A stretch of 64,000 bases of DNA from a bacterium (GTDB taxonomy: Bacteria; Eisenbacteria; RBG-16-71-46; CAIMUX01): NCBI GenBank assembly GCA_030431975.1, contig JAUIHP010000011.1, positions 124,001 to 188,000 of the forward strand, given 5' to 3'. Position numbers and translations under genes: made by a program. This document shows positions 39,714-48,462 of this stretch, piece by piece (the stretch's first letter is position 1; each line of letters opens with the position of its first letter). Under the pieces are notes generated by a model, which was given only the letters and a program-made list of their open reading frames with translations, had not been told where the DNA came from and did no database searches.

Positions 39714-41367
39714 CGGAGTATGTCGGGAGAGAAACGGAAATCCCGTGCAGCCAGATCGCTACGATTCCCAAAGCGAGTACGGCCCAGGCCAAACCGGATG
39801 CGGGTCGCACTCCCCACGGGTACTCGTCGGTGTTGGTGAACGTGCGCCACGGTGTCCAGGCTTCCTCCGGGTCTCCGTCGCGTCTTCGCAAACGAACGCG
39901 GGACTGAACGAGGAATCCCCACGCGCCGCGCATCGCGATCGGAACGAGCAACGGCATCAATAGCAGTCGCGTGTCGCCGACTCCCCCGCCGATCACCCCG
40001 GTCATGAAGACGGCAAGCGCCGAGACGAAGAGGATGCGCTCGGTTTGCCCTCTTCCACGAAGTAGCACCCACCAACACAGAACCAGAGACAGGACCATTC
40101 CATAGAAGATCCCTTGAGCGAGCTGGAAGTAGATCCCTTCATATGGGAACCGGTCCAGGGTGGCGGCGTCGTTCCATCCGGAGAAGCCGAGAATGTCCGA
40201 TGCGCGAAGCAGCCAGATGTGCGCGACCTTGCCGGGATCGGTTGCGACATATCCAAGGACGTCTCCCAGGGCGAGACGGTTCTCGAGGACGGGAATGTGA
40301 TCGGGCCGGACGGTGAAGCGACCGGGAATGACGTAGTCGATCGAATGCGATCCCGGAACCGTCGCCGCACGCCACCGCATGGCCCAGGTCGAGTCCATGA
40401 AGACGACCTCGCCGTGAACTCGGGAGTTGCGAACCATCCACGGAGTGGCCACGCCAGCCATGACAGTAAGTGCCAGGATAGCGAGCAGAAACGGGCGAAG
40501 ACGGCGGCGACCGAAGCTGCGCGAAGCGTTTGAAGCAGGCGAAGTGCCCGCGGTGAATGACGCGCCCGTCGGGCGGCTCACCTGAAACATCTTCCGGCTC
40601 GGCGGAAAGGCAACCCTTGCCGCCAACAGTGCGAGTGCGGGAATCCACATCCCGAATCGGCCGAGCAGCATCGTCCCCAGAACGATCCCCGCGAACACCG
40701 CTTCCAAGACATGGGGACCGTTCCGATTGCGCGTCCAGGTCAGCGCGGCCATGGCCCACAGCAACATCAGGATGAGAACCGGGGAGAAGTGCCGGATCGC
40801 GGCCAACGACTGCGGAAAGAATGCGACGAGTAGTCCGGCGACCCAAGCGTATCGGGAACTCAGTCCGGCATAGCGAACGATCAGGGCGACCGTGCACGCC
40901 GTGAAGCCGAGAACGAGCACGTGGGATAGAAGAACCGCTTCGTGGCTGTACCCGATCCATCCATAGAAGACCGAAAGATAGAACGGGTACAACGGCGGTA
41001 CGACGGCGGTCGGTCCAAAACCAATCCCGACGGCCAACCGAAGGGCGAGCTGGTCGAAGGCGAGACCCGGTCCAATGTAGGAGTCGGCGGGATGCTGCAC
41101 CACGAAAACGCCGGCGAGTACGGAGAGAAGGAAGAGCCCTAGAAGGTAAGACTCCCGAAACCACTCCTTCCAGCGCCCCGGCTCTCCGGAGCCCGAACGG
41201 GGCACTGCGGTCGTCCGATTCTCGGGAAGGGCGGAGCTATGGCTTGCCGGGTCTGAGATGGTGGCCTCCTCCCCTTGGGTATCGGCGAGCTCCTCCCCCT
41301 TCCTTGTCCCCACGTTTTCCACATCCTTTGCCGGTCTCGCCGCACAACCTGTCCACAGCTTATCCAC
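39709..41367 (-). CDS. Polytopic membrane protein, GT-C/PMT glycosyltransferase-like
   Basis: 552 residues with about ten membrane helices starting near residue 75 (LLGLFLLSVLAGVFVV, VLVLGFTACTVALIVRYAGL, LILMLLWAMAALTW, LLAILALTVMAGVATPW). The PPLYPFYLSVFYGW segment and the first loop layout with an Asp-containing motif (HPADSYIGPGLAFDQLALRL) are reminiscent of GT-C dolichyl-phosphate-mannose/ArnT-type transferases; PWMVRNSRVHGEVVF is a frequent mark of this family. The substrate is unknown. The GTG start lies inside a cluster of DnaA-box-like motifs, and the first 70 residues are low-complexity, so the true start may be further in. 33 bases downstream of the PqqB-like gene. Confidence 0.72.
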   Translation of the reverse strand: MDKLWTGCAARPAKDVENVGTRKGEELADTQGEEATISDPASHSSALPENRTTAVPRSGSGEPGRWKEWFRESYLLGLFLLSVLAGVFVVQHPADSYIGPGLAFDQLALRLAVGIGFGPTAVVPPLYPFYLSVFYGWIGYSHEAVLLSHVLVLGFTACTVALIVRYAGLSSRYAWVAGLLVAFFPQSLAAIRHFSPVLILMLLWAMAALTWTRNRNGPHVLEAVFAGIVLGTMLLGRFGMWIPALALLAARVAFPPSRKMFQVSRPTGASFTAGTSPASNASRSFGRRRLRPFLLAILALTVMAGVATPWMVRNSRVHGEVVFMDSTWAMRWRAATVPGSHSIDYVIPGRFTVRPDHIPVLENRLALGDVLGYVATDPGKVAHIWLLRASDILGFSGWNDAATLDRFPYEGIYFQLAQGIFYGMVLSLVLCWWVLLRGRGQTERILFVSALAVFMTGVIGGGVGDTRLLLMPLLVPIAMRGAWGFLVQSRVRLRRRDGDPEEAWTPWRTFTNTDEYPWGVRPASGLAWAVLALGIVAIWLHGISVSLPTYSG

Positions 41368-41368
41368 A
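41315..41368. promoter_or_regulatory. Three DnaA-box-like motifs
   Basis: TTTTCCACA (41315-41323) and TTATCCACA (41360-41368) both fit the TTWTNCACA DnaA box; CTGTCCACA (41350-41358) is a weaker third. All are in the same orientation within 54 bases at the 5' end of the GT-C gene. No dnaA/dnaN genes or AT-rich unwinding region are nearby. Confidence 0.35.
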
Positions 41369-41400
41369 CGCTAAGGCACTACTCTCCATGCAGTTAGCTT

Positions 41401-42288
41401 TCATATCCCCATTTCCTCTCCTTCAACGGCCAGGCGGAATCCACGCTCGTGAACATCCGTTTGGGCGGATGTCCCGTCATGAAGAACCGGGTTGGTGTGG
41501 TTGAAGTGCAGAAAGCGAACCCGGGCGCGGAGTTCACGGCTCAGCCCCTTCAGACGCTCCATCGTCACGACCATTGGCGGGTGCGGAATCTCGGACAGCG
41601 ACCGGTTCGGCAGTTCCGATTCGTCATAGAAGCTGCCGTCCAGGTAGACGACGTCATGGGCGGCAACGACTTCAGCCAAGTCCAACGTCCACTCTTCCCA
41701 CCGATCGATGTCCGGAAGAAACAGCACCGATCGGTGTCGTCCCTGAATTCTGAACGCAACGGTTTCGGAGTACTCGCCCCTATGAGGTACCGGAACGGCT
41801 GTCACGGAAACAGGGCCCGGTTCGTCGTCCGTGGGTTGGAGCGGCACCGGCCGGCCCGGATCCAGCGTGCACAACTGAACGTTGCCCAGTCGTACGAGTT
41901 GGTCCCAGGGACCGTTCTCCCGAAGGAAGCTTTCCATTCGCGGCATGACGTGGAGCGGAACGCCGCGGGTCCCCAAAGCCTCGCGGCCCAGGTGCATGAG
42001 TCCTGTGTAGTGACCGATGTGGGCATGGGTCAGAAAGATCCCATCCAGGATGGGTCGACGACGGCGGAACTCGGGGTCGGCCGAACAGAGCAGGCGATGC
42101 AGTTGATCGGGAAAGTTCGGCGTGGCCTCGAACATCCATCTGGCACCGGTGGATCGGTCAAAGATTCCAAGGCATGCCGCGGTACGCCGTCGAACAGGAT
42201 TTGTCCAGGCCTCTTCACAGCAGGCTCGGCGACAACCAACATGCGGAAAGCCTGCGTCCTGCGACGTTCCGAGAACCACCAACCGCAT
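41401..42288 (-). CDS. PqqB-like metallo-beta-lactamase-fold hydrolase
   Basis: 295 residues from the ATG at 42288, chosen because the family begins at once with VVLGTSQDAGFPHVGC; the frame is open to 42435. Metallo-beta-lactamase fold of the PqqB subgroup: QDAGFPHVGCRRAC Cys-rich start, LTHAHIGHYTGL (HxHxGHxxG metal motif), HVMPRMESFLRENGPW, LFLPDIDRWEEW and a final FLHFNHTNP His. PqqB acts in pyrroloquinoline quinone biosynthesis, but no other pqq genes are here, so a related hydrolase or oxidoreductase activity is more prudent. Probable two-gene operon with the membrane protein downstream. Confidence 0.85.
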   Translation of the reverse strand: MRLVVLGTSQDAGFPHVGCRRACCEEAWTNPVRRRTAACLGIFDRSTGARWMFEATPNFPDQLHRLLCSADPEFRRRRPILDGIFLTHAHIGHYTGLMHLGREALGTRGVPLHVMPRMESFLRENGPWDQLVRLGNVQLCTLDPGRPVPLQPTDDEPGPVSVTAVPVPHRGEYSETVAFRIQGRHRSVLFLPDIDRWEEWTLDLAEVVAAHDVVYLDGSFYDESELPNRSLSEIPHPPMVVTMERLKGLSRELRARVRFLHFNHTNPVLHDGTSAQTDVHERGFRLAVEGEEMGI

Positions 42289-42461
42289 ATGGCTCTGATC
42301 TCCCTGCTCGGGATCGCGCTCATCACGCCCAGGAAAGTTACCTTTCACGCTCTTCATGTTTTCTGGTCGCCTCCGGTTGCGATAGGCTTCTCTCTCTGGT
42401 TCCGAAATCATCCTCGTCTGCGGCCCCGCCGCCAATCAACTCTTCGAGTAGGAGACGGTTC

Positions 42462-44315
42462 ATGTCTCAGGACAAACCTCAGGACGCCGCTGCAGAAACT
42501 GCGGCCAACGACACCACGAACGAAAACGCAACGACCACTGACGCCGCGCAGGATGCAGCAGCGTCGGGTGAGGCTGCAACGGCTGACGCTGCACCGGCCG
42601 AAGGTACGGCGACTCACAACGAGCCGACCGACAGCGCAACCACGGCAGCGGCAGAGGCCGCGGCCCCGGCGCAGTCCGAAGCCGTCGCCACCGACGCTGC
42701 GGCTGACGCGCCAACCGCGCAAGCTGACGCCGGCGCCACTGCTGACACCGGCGCTTCCAAGGCCGGCTCGGACAACGCTCCGGCAGCGGCCGCGGAAGTT
42801 GATCCTGACGAAGCGGCGGAACAGCAGGAGCAGGAACGCCGTAAGGAAATGGCGGCCATGCTCGACCAGTTCGAAACGTCGAAGCCGTCCGAGACTCCAG
42901 CCGTCGGCACCAAGGTCAAAGGCAAGATCGTTCAGATCGGAGAGGACACGTGCTTCGTGGATTTCGGCGGACGCAGTGAAGGCGCCGTCGAGACCAAGCA
43001 TCTCGTTCCGGAAGGAAGCGACTCGAAGCCGGAAGTCGGGGACGAAGTCGAACTCTACATCGTTGCCGACGGGGACCAGATCATCCTCGCTCCTACGGTC
43101 ACGCTGCAACCGAGCGAAGCCGTTCAGGCGATCATCGAAGCGCGGCAGACCAAGACTCCAATCAGCGGCAAGGTCAACTCGATCAACTCCGGCGGTCTTG
43201 AAGTCAGCCTCAGCGGCCAGCGCGCTTTTTGCCCGTTTTCCCAGATCGAAGAGGGCTACTGCGCGGAGCCTTCGGGCTATCTCGGCCAGACTCTGGAGTT
43301 CCTGGTTCAGGACGTCACCGACAACGGAAAGAACATCGTCGTTTCGCGACGGGCGCTTCTTCGCCGGGAATCCAAGGCCAAGGGTGAGCAGTTGCTCGCT
43401 TCGCTCGAGCCGGGCCAGATGCTGGAAGGAAAGGTCGTCCGCATCCAGCCGTTCGGCGCGTTCGTCAACATCGGCGGGCTCGAGGGCCTCGTCCACGTTT
43501 CCGAGATTCGTCACGGCCGGGTCGAGAATCCGAGCGACGCGCTGAAACCGGGACAGAATGTTCGCGTCAAGGTTCTCCGCGTCGAGCAACAGGAAGGCAA
43601 GAAGAAGCCGCGCATCGGCCTCTCCATCAAGGCGGCCGAGCCCGATCCGTGGGATGAGATCGCCGAGCAGTTCTGGGCCGGAAAGAAGACGACGGGAACG
43701 GTCGCGCGTCTGCAGGACTTCGGCGCCTTCGTCGAACTGGTTCCCGGTGTCGACGGTTTGGTTCACGTCTCGCAGATTGCGCACAAGCGAATCCAACATC
43801 CGAAGGACGAACTCAAGGTCGGTCAGCAGGTCGACGTTTCCGTCCTCTCCGTGGACAAGGAGAAGAAGCGGATCTCGCTTTCGATCAAAGAGCTTCTTGA
43901 GGTCGACCCGGAAACGGCCGCGGCCTCCGCAGAGTCCAATGCTCCGCGGCGTCAGGCCAAGGTCGGTGACATCCTCGACGGCGTCATCGCCAACATCAAA
44001 CCGTACGGATTGTTCGTCGACCTTCCGGATTACGGTCCCCGTACCCGAGGTCTCTGTCCGCACGAGGAAACGGGTGAGCGTCGCGGGACGGAGTTGGACA
44101 AGCGATTCGAACCGGGCGCACCGGTGAAGGTCGCGGTCATCGACGTCCAGGCCGACGGCAAGATTCGGCTGAGCATGACCGCCGTCCAAAAGAACGAAGA
44201 GCGGGCAGCCTTTGACAGCTACCGGCAATCCAGCCGATCCACTGCTTCGCCGGGGGGCTCGAACACGGCGATGGCCGACGCCTTCAAGAAGGCAATGGCC
44301 AAGAACAAATCGTGA
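42462..44315 (+). CDS. rpsA: Ribosomal protein S1 (S1-domain protein) with long acidic/Ala-rich N-terminus
   Basis: 617 residues; ATG with GGAG seven bases upstream. Residues 1-130 are low-complexity Ala/Thr/Asp/Glu (DAAAETAANDTTNENATT). Five S1 OB-fold domains follow: about 145-215 (GKIVQIGEDTCFVDFGG), 228-300 (GKVNSINSGGLEVSLSG), 315-395 (GKVVRIQPFGAFVNIGG, VHVSEI), 402-480 (GTVARLQDFGAFVELVPG, VHVSQI) and 500-590 (GVIANIKPYGLFVDL). Binds mRNA and helps translation initiation. E. coli S1 has six domains; five plus an acidic N-terminal tail is a known kind of variation. Very likely the genuine S1. Confidence 0.88.
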   Translation: MSQDKPQDAAAETAANDTTNENATTTDAAQDAAASGEAATADAAPAEGTATHNEPTDSATTAAAEAAAPAQSEAVATDAAADAPTAQADAGATADTGASKAGSDNAPAAAAEVDPDEAAEQQEQERRKEMAAMLDQFETSKPSETPAVGTKVKGKIVQIGEDTCFVDFGGRSEGAVETKHLVPEGSDSKPEVGDEVELYIVADGDQIILAPTVTLQPSEAVQAIIEARQTKTPISGKVNSINSGGLEVSLSGQRAFCPFSQIEEGYCAEPSGYLGQTLEFLVQDVTDNGKNIVVSRRALLRRESKAKGEQLLASLEPGQMLEGKVVRIQPFGAFVNIGGLEGLVHVSEIRHGRVENPSDALKPGQNVRVKVLRVEQQEGKKKPRIGLSIKAAEPDPWDEIAEQFWAGKKTTGTVARLQDFGAFVELVPGVDGLVHVSQIAHKRIQHPKDELKVGQQVDVSVLSVDKEKKRISLSIKELLEVDPETAAASAESNAPRRQAKVGDILDGVIANIKPYGLFVDLPDYGPRTRGLCPHEETGERRGTELDKRFEPGAPVKVAVIDVQADGKIRLSMTAVQKNEERAAFDSYRQSSRSTASPGGSNTAMADAFKKAMAKNKS

Positions 44316-44369
44316 GATTGACGTAAGTCAATCCATCTGACTTGACGTTGTCAAATCTAGGAGTAGTCT
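44316..44369 (+). promoter_or_regulatory. Palindromes and promoter before the Fur-family gene
   Basis: GATTGACGTAAGTCAATC (44316-44333) is a perfect 7 bp inverted repeat right after the S1 stop. TTGACGTTGTCAA (44342-44354) is a second palindrome and its TTGACG forms a -35 with TAGTCT (44364-44369) at 16 bases. Both share TTGAC/GTCAA half-sites, so they are good candidates for autoregulatory binding by the downstream Fur-family protein; the first may also act as S1 terminator. Confidence 0.55.
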
Positions 44370-44407
44370 GGCCGTAGTGTCGTCCTCGGGGCACGGCTCT
44401 GCACCCA

Positions 44408-44848
44408 ATGATCGATCAATCCAGCCTTGAGACGGCACGCAAGTTTCTCAAAGACCGGGGGTTACGGGCGACCAATCCCCGAGTCCTGGTCTACGGACTG
44501 CTACGTGAAATGGGCGGCCATCACTCGGTTGACGGGCTGGTCGCCCAACTGGAAAACCGGGGGATCCCCGTGCCCCGGATGTCGGTCTACAATGTCGTGA
44601 CCGACCTGCAGCATTCCGGACTCATCATGTGTGCCGACTGCGGACCAGGCCGGGCTTTGTATGAGGCCAGCGACGAGTGGCACCACCACTTCGTTTGCCG
44701 CATCTGTATGGAAGTCACCGACGTGCCCTGTATCCTGGGTCGCAAACCCTGTCTCGTCCCGCCGGGTAGCGCTCCCGGAACCGTGGACGAAGCACAGGTG
44801 ATCTTCCGTGGAGTCTGTTACGCCTGTCAGGCCAAGTTGCAGTCCTAG
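44408..44848 (+). CDS. Fur-family metal/peroxide-responsive regulator
   Basis: 146 residues. Winged-helix N-domain (TARKFLKDRGLRATNPRVLV, HHSVDGLVAQL, VPRMSVYNVVTDLQHSGLI) and C-terminal metal domain (EWHHHFVCRICMEVTDVPC; RGVCYAC). CxxC pairs for structural zinc are at CRIC and CYAC. The HHHF metal site and absence of a HHDHxxC motif of classical Fur make PerR-like function at least as likely; the exact metal cannot be decided from sequence. Followed 9 bases later by a DUF454 gene in the same transcript. Confidence 0.9.
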   Translation: MIDQSSLETARKFLKDRGLRATNPRVLVYGLLREMGGHHSVDGLVAQLENRGIPVPRMSVYNVVTDLQHSGLIMCADCGPGRALYEASDEWHHHFVCRICMEVTDVPCILGRKPCLVPPGSAPGTVDEAQVIFRGVCYACQAKLQS

Positions 44849-44857
44849 GAACGAGGA

Positions 44858-45442
44858 ATGGCACAGACCAAGTCTGCACGACACAACGCCGACTCAGCCG
44901 GATTGACAGAGTCACCCGTGGCTACCTTCGCCGCGGGCCGATCCGTCCGTCGATGGGTATACGTCGTTCTCGGAATGCTGTCGGTCGGACTCGCGGCTGT
45001 CGGAGTTTTCGTGCCGGGACTGCCGACGACCGTTTTCCTCATTCTCGGCTCCTACTTCTTCACGCGAAGCTGCCCCTGGTTGGAAGACCGCCTGATCCGA
45101 AATCGACTCTTCGGCCCGTATCTGAGGTACCTGGACGGTGACGCGGAAATGCCGACACGCGCACGGGTGCTGACGATCCTTGTCATGTGGTTGGCCGTGA
45201 CAGGAAGTAGCGTACTGATGGCGTCGAAGGGAGCGCTCGCGCCGTGGTTCCTCATCACGGTAGCGGCCTCCGCGCTGGTTGGGTCCGTCGTTGTCTGGCG
45301 GTTCCGCCGGACCGGCAGCTCCGCAGGGAAACAACGGTCGTTGTCGAACCCGCCATCCGTTTGCCCGGCGCATCACGTCTCCTCCGCTCATCGACCGACC
45401 GGGTCAACGCCTTCCCACTCAGCACCATCCGATTCCGAGTGA
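44858..45442 (+). CDS. DUF454 (YbaN-type) inner-membrane protein
   Basis: 194 residues. Two to four membrane helices (VYVVLGMLSVGLAAVGVFVP; ILVMWLAVTGSSVLM; WFLITVAASALVGSVVVW). The signature GVFVPGLPTTVFLILGSYFF followed by TRSCPWLEDRLIRNRLFGPY is that of the DUF454/YbaN family, often linked to heme or metal genes; function unproven. The C-terminal 45 residues are Ser/His/Pro-rich and look disordered. The stop overlaps the start of the HAD gene (GTGA), and it follows the Fur-family gene by 9 bases, so the three form one operon. Confidence 0.85.
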   Translation: MAQTKSARHNADSAGLTESPVATFAAGRSVRRWVYVVLGMLSVGLAAVGVFVPGLPTTVFLILGSYFFTRSCPWLEDRLIRNRLFGPYLRYLDGDAEMPTRARVLTILVMWLAVTGSSVLMASKGALAPWFLITVAASALVGSVVVWRFRRTGSSAGKQRSLSNPPSVCPAHHVSSAHRPTGSTPSHSAPSDSE

Positions 45443-46197
45443 GTTTGCTGCGACTTCGCGTCGTCTTCTTCGATCTCGACGACACGCTCTTCGATCATCG
45501 TTACGCCGCCCGTTGCGCGGTCGAGTGCTTGCCGGCCAGTCACCCCTGTTTGCGCGATGTCCCGCTGTCGCAGATCGAGTCCGTCAATCATGAGGTGCTG
45601 GAGGAGATTCATCTCCGCGTTCTCGCGGGAACGATCGACGTCGATGAAGCCCGGATCGAAAGAATGGCCCGGATCGTCGGGGCTTTCGGCGGCTCCGTCT
45701 CCGATGCGGAGGCAGGAGTGATCGCAGACCGATACCGCCGGGCCTACTCGGCCTCCCGCCGTTCCGTCCCGGGTGCGGCGGCACTCCTTCAGCACATGAG
45801 GGAGGCCGGCTTGGCCGTCGGTGTCGTGACCAACAACATGGTCGACGAGCAGGTCAAGAAGCTGGAGGACCTGCAACTCACGCACCTCGTCGATGAACTC
45901 ATCGTTTCGGAAGCCGTCGGTGCCTGGAAGCCGGACCGTCGCATCTTTGATTTCGCCTTGGACCGATTCAAAGTTCGCGCCGACGAAGCGGTGATGATCG
46001 GCGACTCGTGGACTTCGGATGTCGAAGGAGCTCTCGGCGTCGGTATTCCGCCTGTCTGGTACAACCCGGAAGGCAAGGCTCGCCCCGATTCCGATGTCTC
46101 TCGTCGTAACCGGAAGCGCCACGTCGTCGAGATCTCCGCACTCGAGCCGACGGAAACGATCGCCGAGCGCATTCTCAGTGTGGAACCTCAACCCTGA
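45439..46197 (+). CDS. HAD-superfamily hydrolase (subfamily IA)
   Basis: 252 residues; the GTG at 45439 overlaps the upstream stop. HAD motif I FFDLDDTLFD, motif II GVVTNNM, motif III with Lys in AVGAWKPDRRIFDFAL, and motif IV MIGDSWTSDVEGA, all intact, with a helical cap of about 90 residues as in YjjG-like nucleotidases or phosphoglycolate phosphatases. It hydrolyses a small phosphorylated metabolite; substrate not predictable. Confidence 0.92.
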   Translation: MSLLRLRVVFFDLDDTLFDHRYAARCAVECLPASHPCLRDVPLSQIESVNHEVLEEIHLRVLAGTIDVDEARIERMARIVGAFGGSVSDAEAGVIADRYRRAYSASRRSVPGAAALLQHMREAGLAVGVVTNNMVDEQVKKLEDLQLTHLVDELIVSEAVGAWKPDRRIFDFALDRFKVRADEAVMIGDSWTSDVEGALGVGIPPVWYNPEGKARPDSDVSRRNRKRHVVEISALEPTETIAERILSVEPQP

Positions 46198-46308
46198 TTG
46201 GGCAAAGCTCGTCGTTTTCGCTCGATGTTTTTCTCCATCAGGTCCAGGCGCGGGCCGAAGACGGTTTCAGCCGTGAAAGAATGACGATTCGAGGCTAGAC
46301 TCGAACGC

Positions 46309-48450
46309 GTGAAGCGCTACCTCTCCTCCAGAGTTCCGGTGTCCGGCGCCGCCGGTCCGACTTCCACCGCATTGCTCTTGTGCTGTTGCATCCTCACCGT
46401 CCTTGCGAGCGGGCCCGGATGTCTTCGCCCTCGCTTCGCGACTCTCTCCCAGCTGCAGGAACGCTACAGCCTGCCCGCGATTCCTAAACCCGCGGACTAT
46501 CCCGAAGACGACGCCGTCGTCGTGCTGTCGACGATCGACAACGAGCTCTACTACACCAACGAAGGCTTGCACACGGACCGCGTCGTGCACCGCGTCGTCC
46601 GCATTCTCAGGAATCCCGGCTCGCAGTCGGTCGTCGAGGTCGACATCTTTCCCGGGGAAGAGCTGGTCGGGTTGCGGGCACGGATTCACGATCCGAATGG
46701 GGCCGTACGGGAACTGGGTCCGGCGGAGATCGATCTGGGTAGAGTGACGCTCGCCGGGTCGGATGGCGCAGCGCAGGATGATGACGAGATGGCCTCGGGA
46801 TCCGACTCCAAGTCGGGGTCGGGGTCGGGGTCGGGGTCGGGCGATTCGCCCAACGAGGCGGAAACCTTCCATCGTGAGAAGAACACGTTTCGATTCCTCT
46901 ACCCAAACGTCGTCACCGGTTCGACTCTCGAATATCGCTACCGACTTCGACGCTCATGGCCCTATGTCTTCGATACCTGGGCGGTTCAGGAATACGATCC
47001 CGTTCTCTACACGCACTACACGCTCAAAGTACCCACCGTGCTCTACGACGAAGAAGGGCGGGAATGGGACTGGCGATACCGTCTCTATCGTTGCGCCCGC
47101 ATTGGCGCACCCGAAATCTACGAAGAACAAAACCCCGGTCTTGGCTACACCACGACCTACCGTTGGTCTCTTCGCGACGTCGGCGCCTTTCGTCCGGAAC
47201 CGCGGATGCCTGCCCACTCTGAAGAGCTCGCGTTTGCCCGCTTCGCGGACAAGAGCTGGGATACGTGGGACGCTGTCAGCGAGTGGTACACCGAGACCTA
47301 TCTTGAGGACGCTCTGGCAAAGGACGACCGCACTTCAGAGATCGTTGCAGACATCGTCCCCTCAGGCAGTGGGGACGAAGAGAAGTTACGAGAACTGGTG
47401 GACACCGTTTTGCGATTGGAGACGGTCGAACTCGAGCTCGGCCAGGGTCGCCTGACCCCAACACGCCCGCCCGTCGTCTTTGAACGCGGTCGAGGTGACG
47501 TCAAAGACAAAGCCATTCTCCTGGTTGCATTGCTTCGTGAAGCCGGCTTTCAGGCCGACCCGGCGCTGGTCATCACTCGCGACCGGGGAAATCTGGATCG
47601 ACCGTTTCCCAACTGGAGCTTCAATCACATGCTCGTCCTTGTGGAAAACGGGCCCGGGCCGTTCGCGAACCAGAAGCTATGGATCGATCCGACGGCCCAA
47701 CACCAGGAACTCGGGGAACTTCCGTGGCGTGCGGAAGGAGTCGAGGCCGTCGTCCTTCGTCCCGACTACACGGCAGACCTGCAAAAAACGCCCATGTCTA
47801 CGTGGTCGGACAACCGACACCTGCTTCAGGTTCGAATGCAGGCGCGTGCCGACAGCTCGATCGTCGGAGAAGTCGACCTCGTTATGGACGGAGAGGCCGG
47901 CTCGGAACTCCTGAACTCTCTGGACTCCGCCACGCGGCGCCTCGACGGCGCCCGGGAAGTCAGCCGCACTTGGATTCGACAATCGTATCCGGACGCAACC
48001 GTCGAACGTGTCGTCGTCCGCGAACCTTCACCCGGCCAGGTGCTGCTTTCGTTTCGTTTTCTGACCCGAGATTGGCTCGCAGATGACGTCCTACCGCGTT
48101 TGGCCGCCGCACCCCTGCCCTTTGATGCGGGGATCGAACGGATCGCCGAGGAATCGAGACGTTACCCCGTCGACAACGGCTACGCCGCAACGTGGACACG
48201 GCGATGGAGCCTGGACTTGTCGGAGTCCCCCTGGGAATGCGAAGCCATTCCATCCCCGGTCGACATCGAGAACCGCGACCTCTTGTACCGCAGCCGAGTC
48301 AACCGCAAGTCGGGAAACCTCGTTCAGGGTGAAGACGTGTTGGAGGTACGGCGCCCGCGCATCAAGACGCGAAACTACAAGGTTTGCGGACGCATCGTTC
48401 TCGCGCAGGAAGAGGGCGGCGCCGCGGCAGTCCTGCTCGGTCCGAGGTGA
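46309..48450 (+). CDS. DUF3857/transglutaminase-like exported protein, catalytic Cys lost
   Basis: 713 residues, GTG start; GAGG lies 14 bases upstream, rather far. The N-terminal hydrophobic segment (ALLLCCCILTVLASGPGC) looks like a lipoprotein signal. Residues about 60-290 match DUF3857 (EGLHTDRVVHRVVRILRNPG, YRYRLRRSWPYVFDTWAVQE). Residues about 340-480 are the transglutaminase-like core; the usual GDCKDKA is here GDVKDKAILLVALLREAGF, so Val replaces the nucleophilic Cys, while the His (WSFNHMLVLVE) and Asp (WIDPTA) positions remain. A Ser-Gly repeat encoded by a 6 bp microsatellite lies near residue 170. Probably a non-catalytic envelope protein. Confidence 0.8.
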   Translation: MKRYLSSRVPVSGAAGPTSTALLLCCCILTVLASGPGCLRPRFATLSQLQERYSLPAIPKPADYPEDDAVVVLSTIDNELYYTNEGLHTDRVVHRVVRILRNPGSQSVVEVDIFPGEELVGLRARIHDPNGAVRELGPAEIDLGRVTLAGSDGAAQDDDEMASGSDSKSGSGSGSGSGDSPNEAETFHREKNTFRFLYPNVVTGSTLEYRYRLRRSWPYVFDTWAVQEYDPVLYTHYTLKVPTVLYDEEGREWDWRYRLYRCARIGAPEIYEEQNPGLGYTTTYRWSLRDVGAFRPEPRMPAHSEELAFARFADKSWDTWDAVSEWYTETYLEDALAKDDRTSEIVADIVPSGSGDEEKLRELVDTVLRLETVELELGQGRLTPTRPPVVFERGRGDVKDKAILLVALLREAGFQADPALVITRDRGNLDRPFPNWSFNHMLVLVENGPGPFANQKLWIDPTAQHQELGELPWRAEGVEAVVLRPDYTADLQKTPMSTWSDNRHLLQVRMQARADSSIVGEVDLVMDGEAGSELLNSLDSATRRLDGAREVSRTWIRQSYPDATVERVVVREPSPGQVLLSFRFLTRDWLADDVLPRLAAAPLPFDAGIERIAEESRRYPVDNGYAATWTRRWSLDLSESPWECEAIPSPVDIENRDLLYRSRVNRKSGNLVQGEDVLEVRRPRIKTRNYKVCGRIVLAQEEGGAAAVLLGPR
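46813..46842 (+). repeat. 6 bp microsatellite encoding Ser-Gly
   Basis: Four perfect TCGGGG units and a final TCGGGC in frame within the DUF3857 gene, coding a flexible SGSGSGSGSG linker. Copy-number change would not alter the frame. Confidence 0.93.
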
Positions 48451-48462
48451 GTTGCTGTAGTT

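Noticed and set aside
41315-41368. Chromosome origin suggested by DnaA-box-like motifs
   Set aside because: No dnaA, dnaN, gyrase or AT-rich unwinding region nearby; kept only as a low-confidence regulatory note.
41449-43545. 698-codon plus frame, Arg/Pro/Ser-rich
   Set aside because: Antisense to the PqqB-like gene and then out of frame with the S1 gene; low-complexity translation of the Ala-rich S1 start.
42408-44228. 606-codon minus frame opposite rpsA
   Set aside because: Exact antisense of five S1 domains; no independent evidence.
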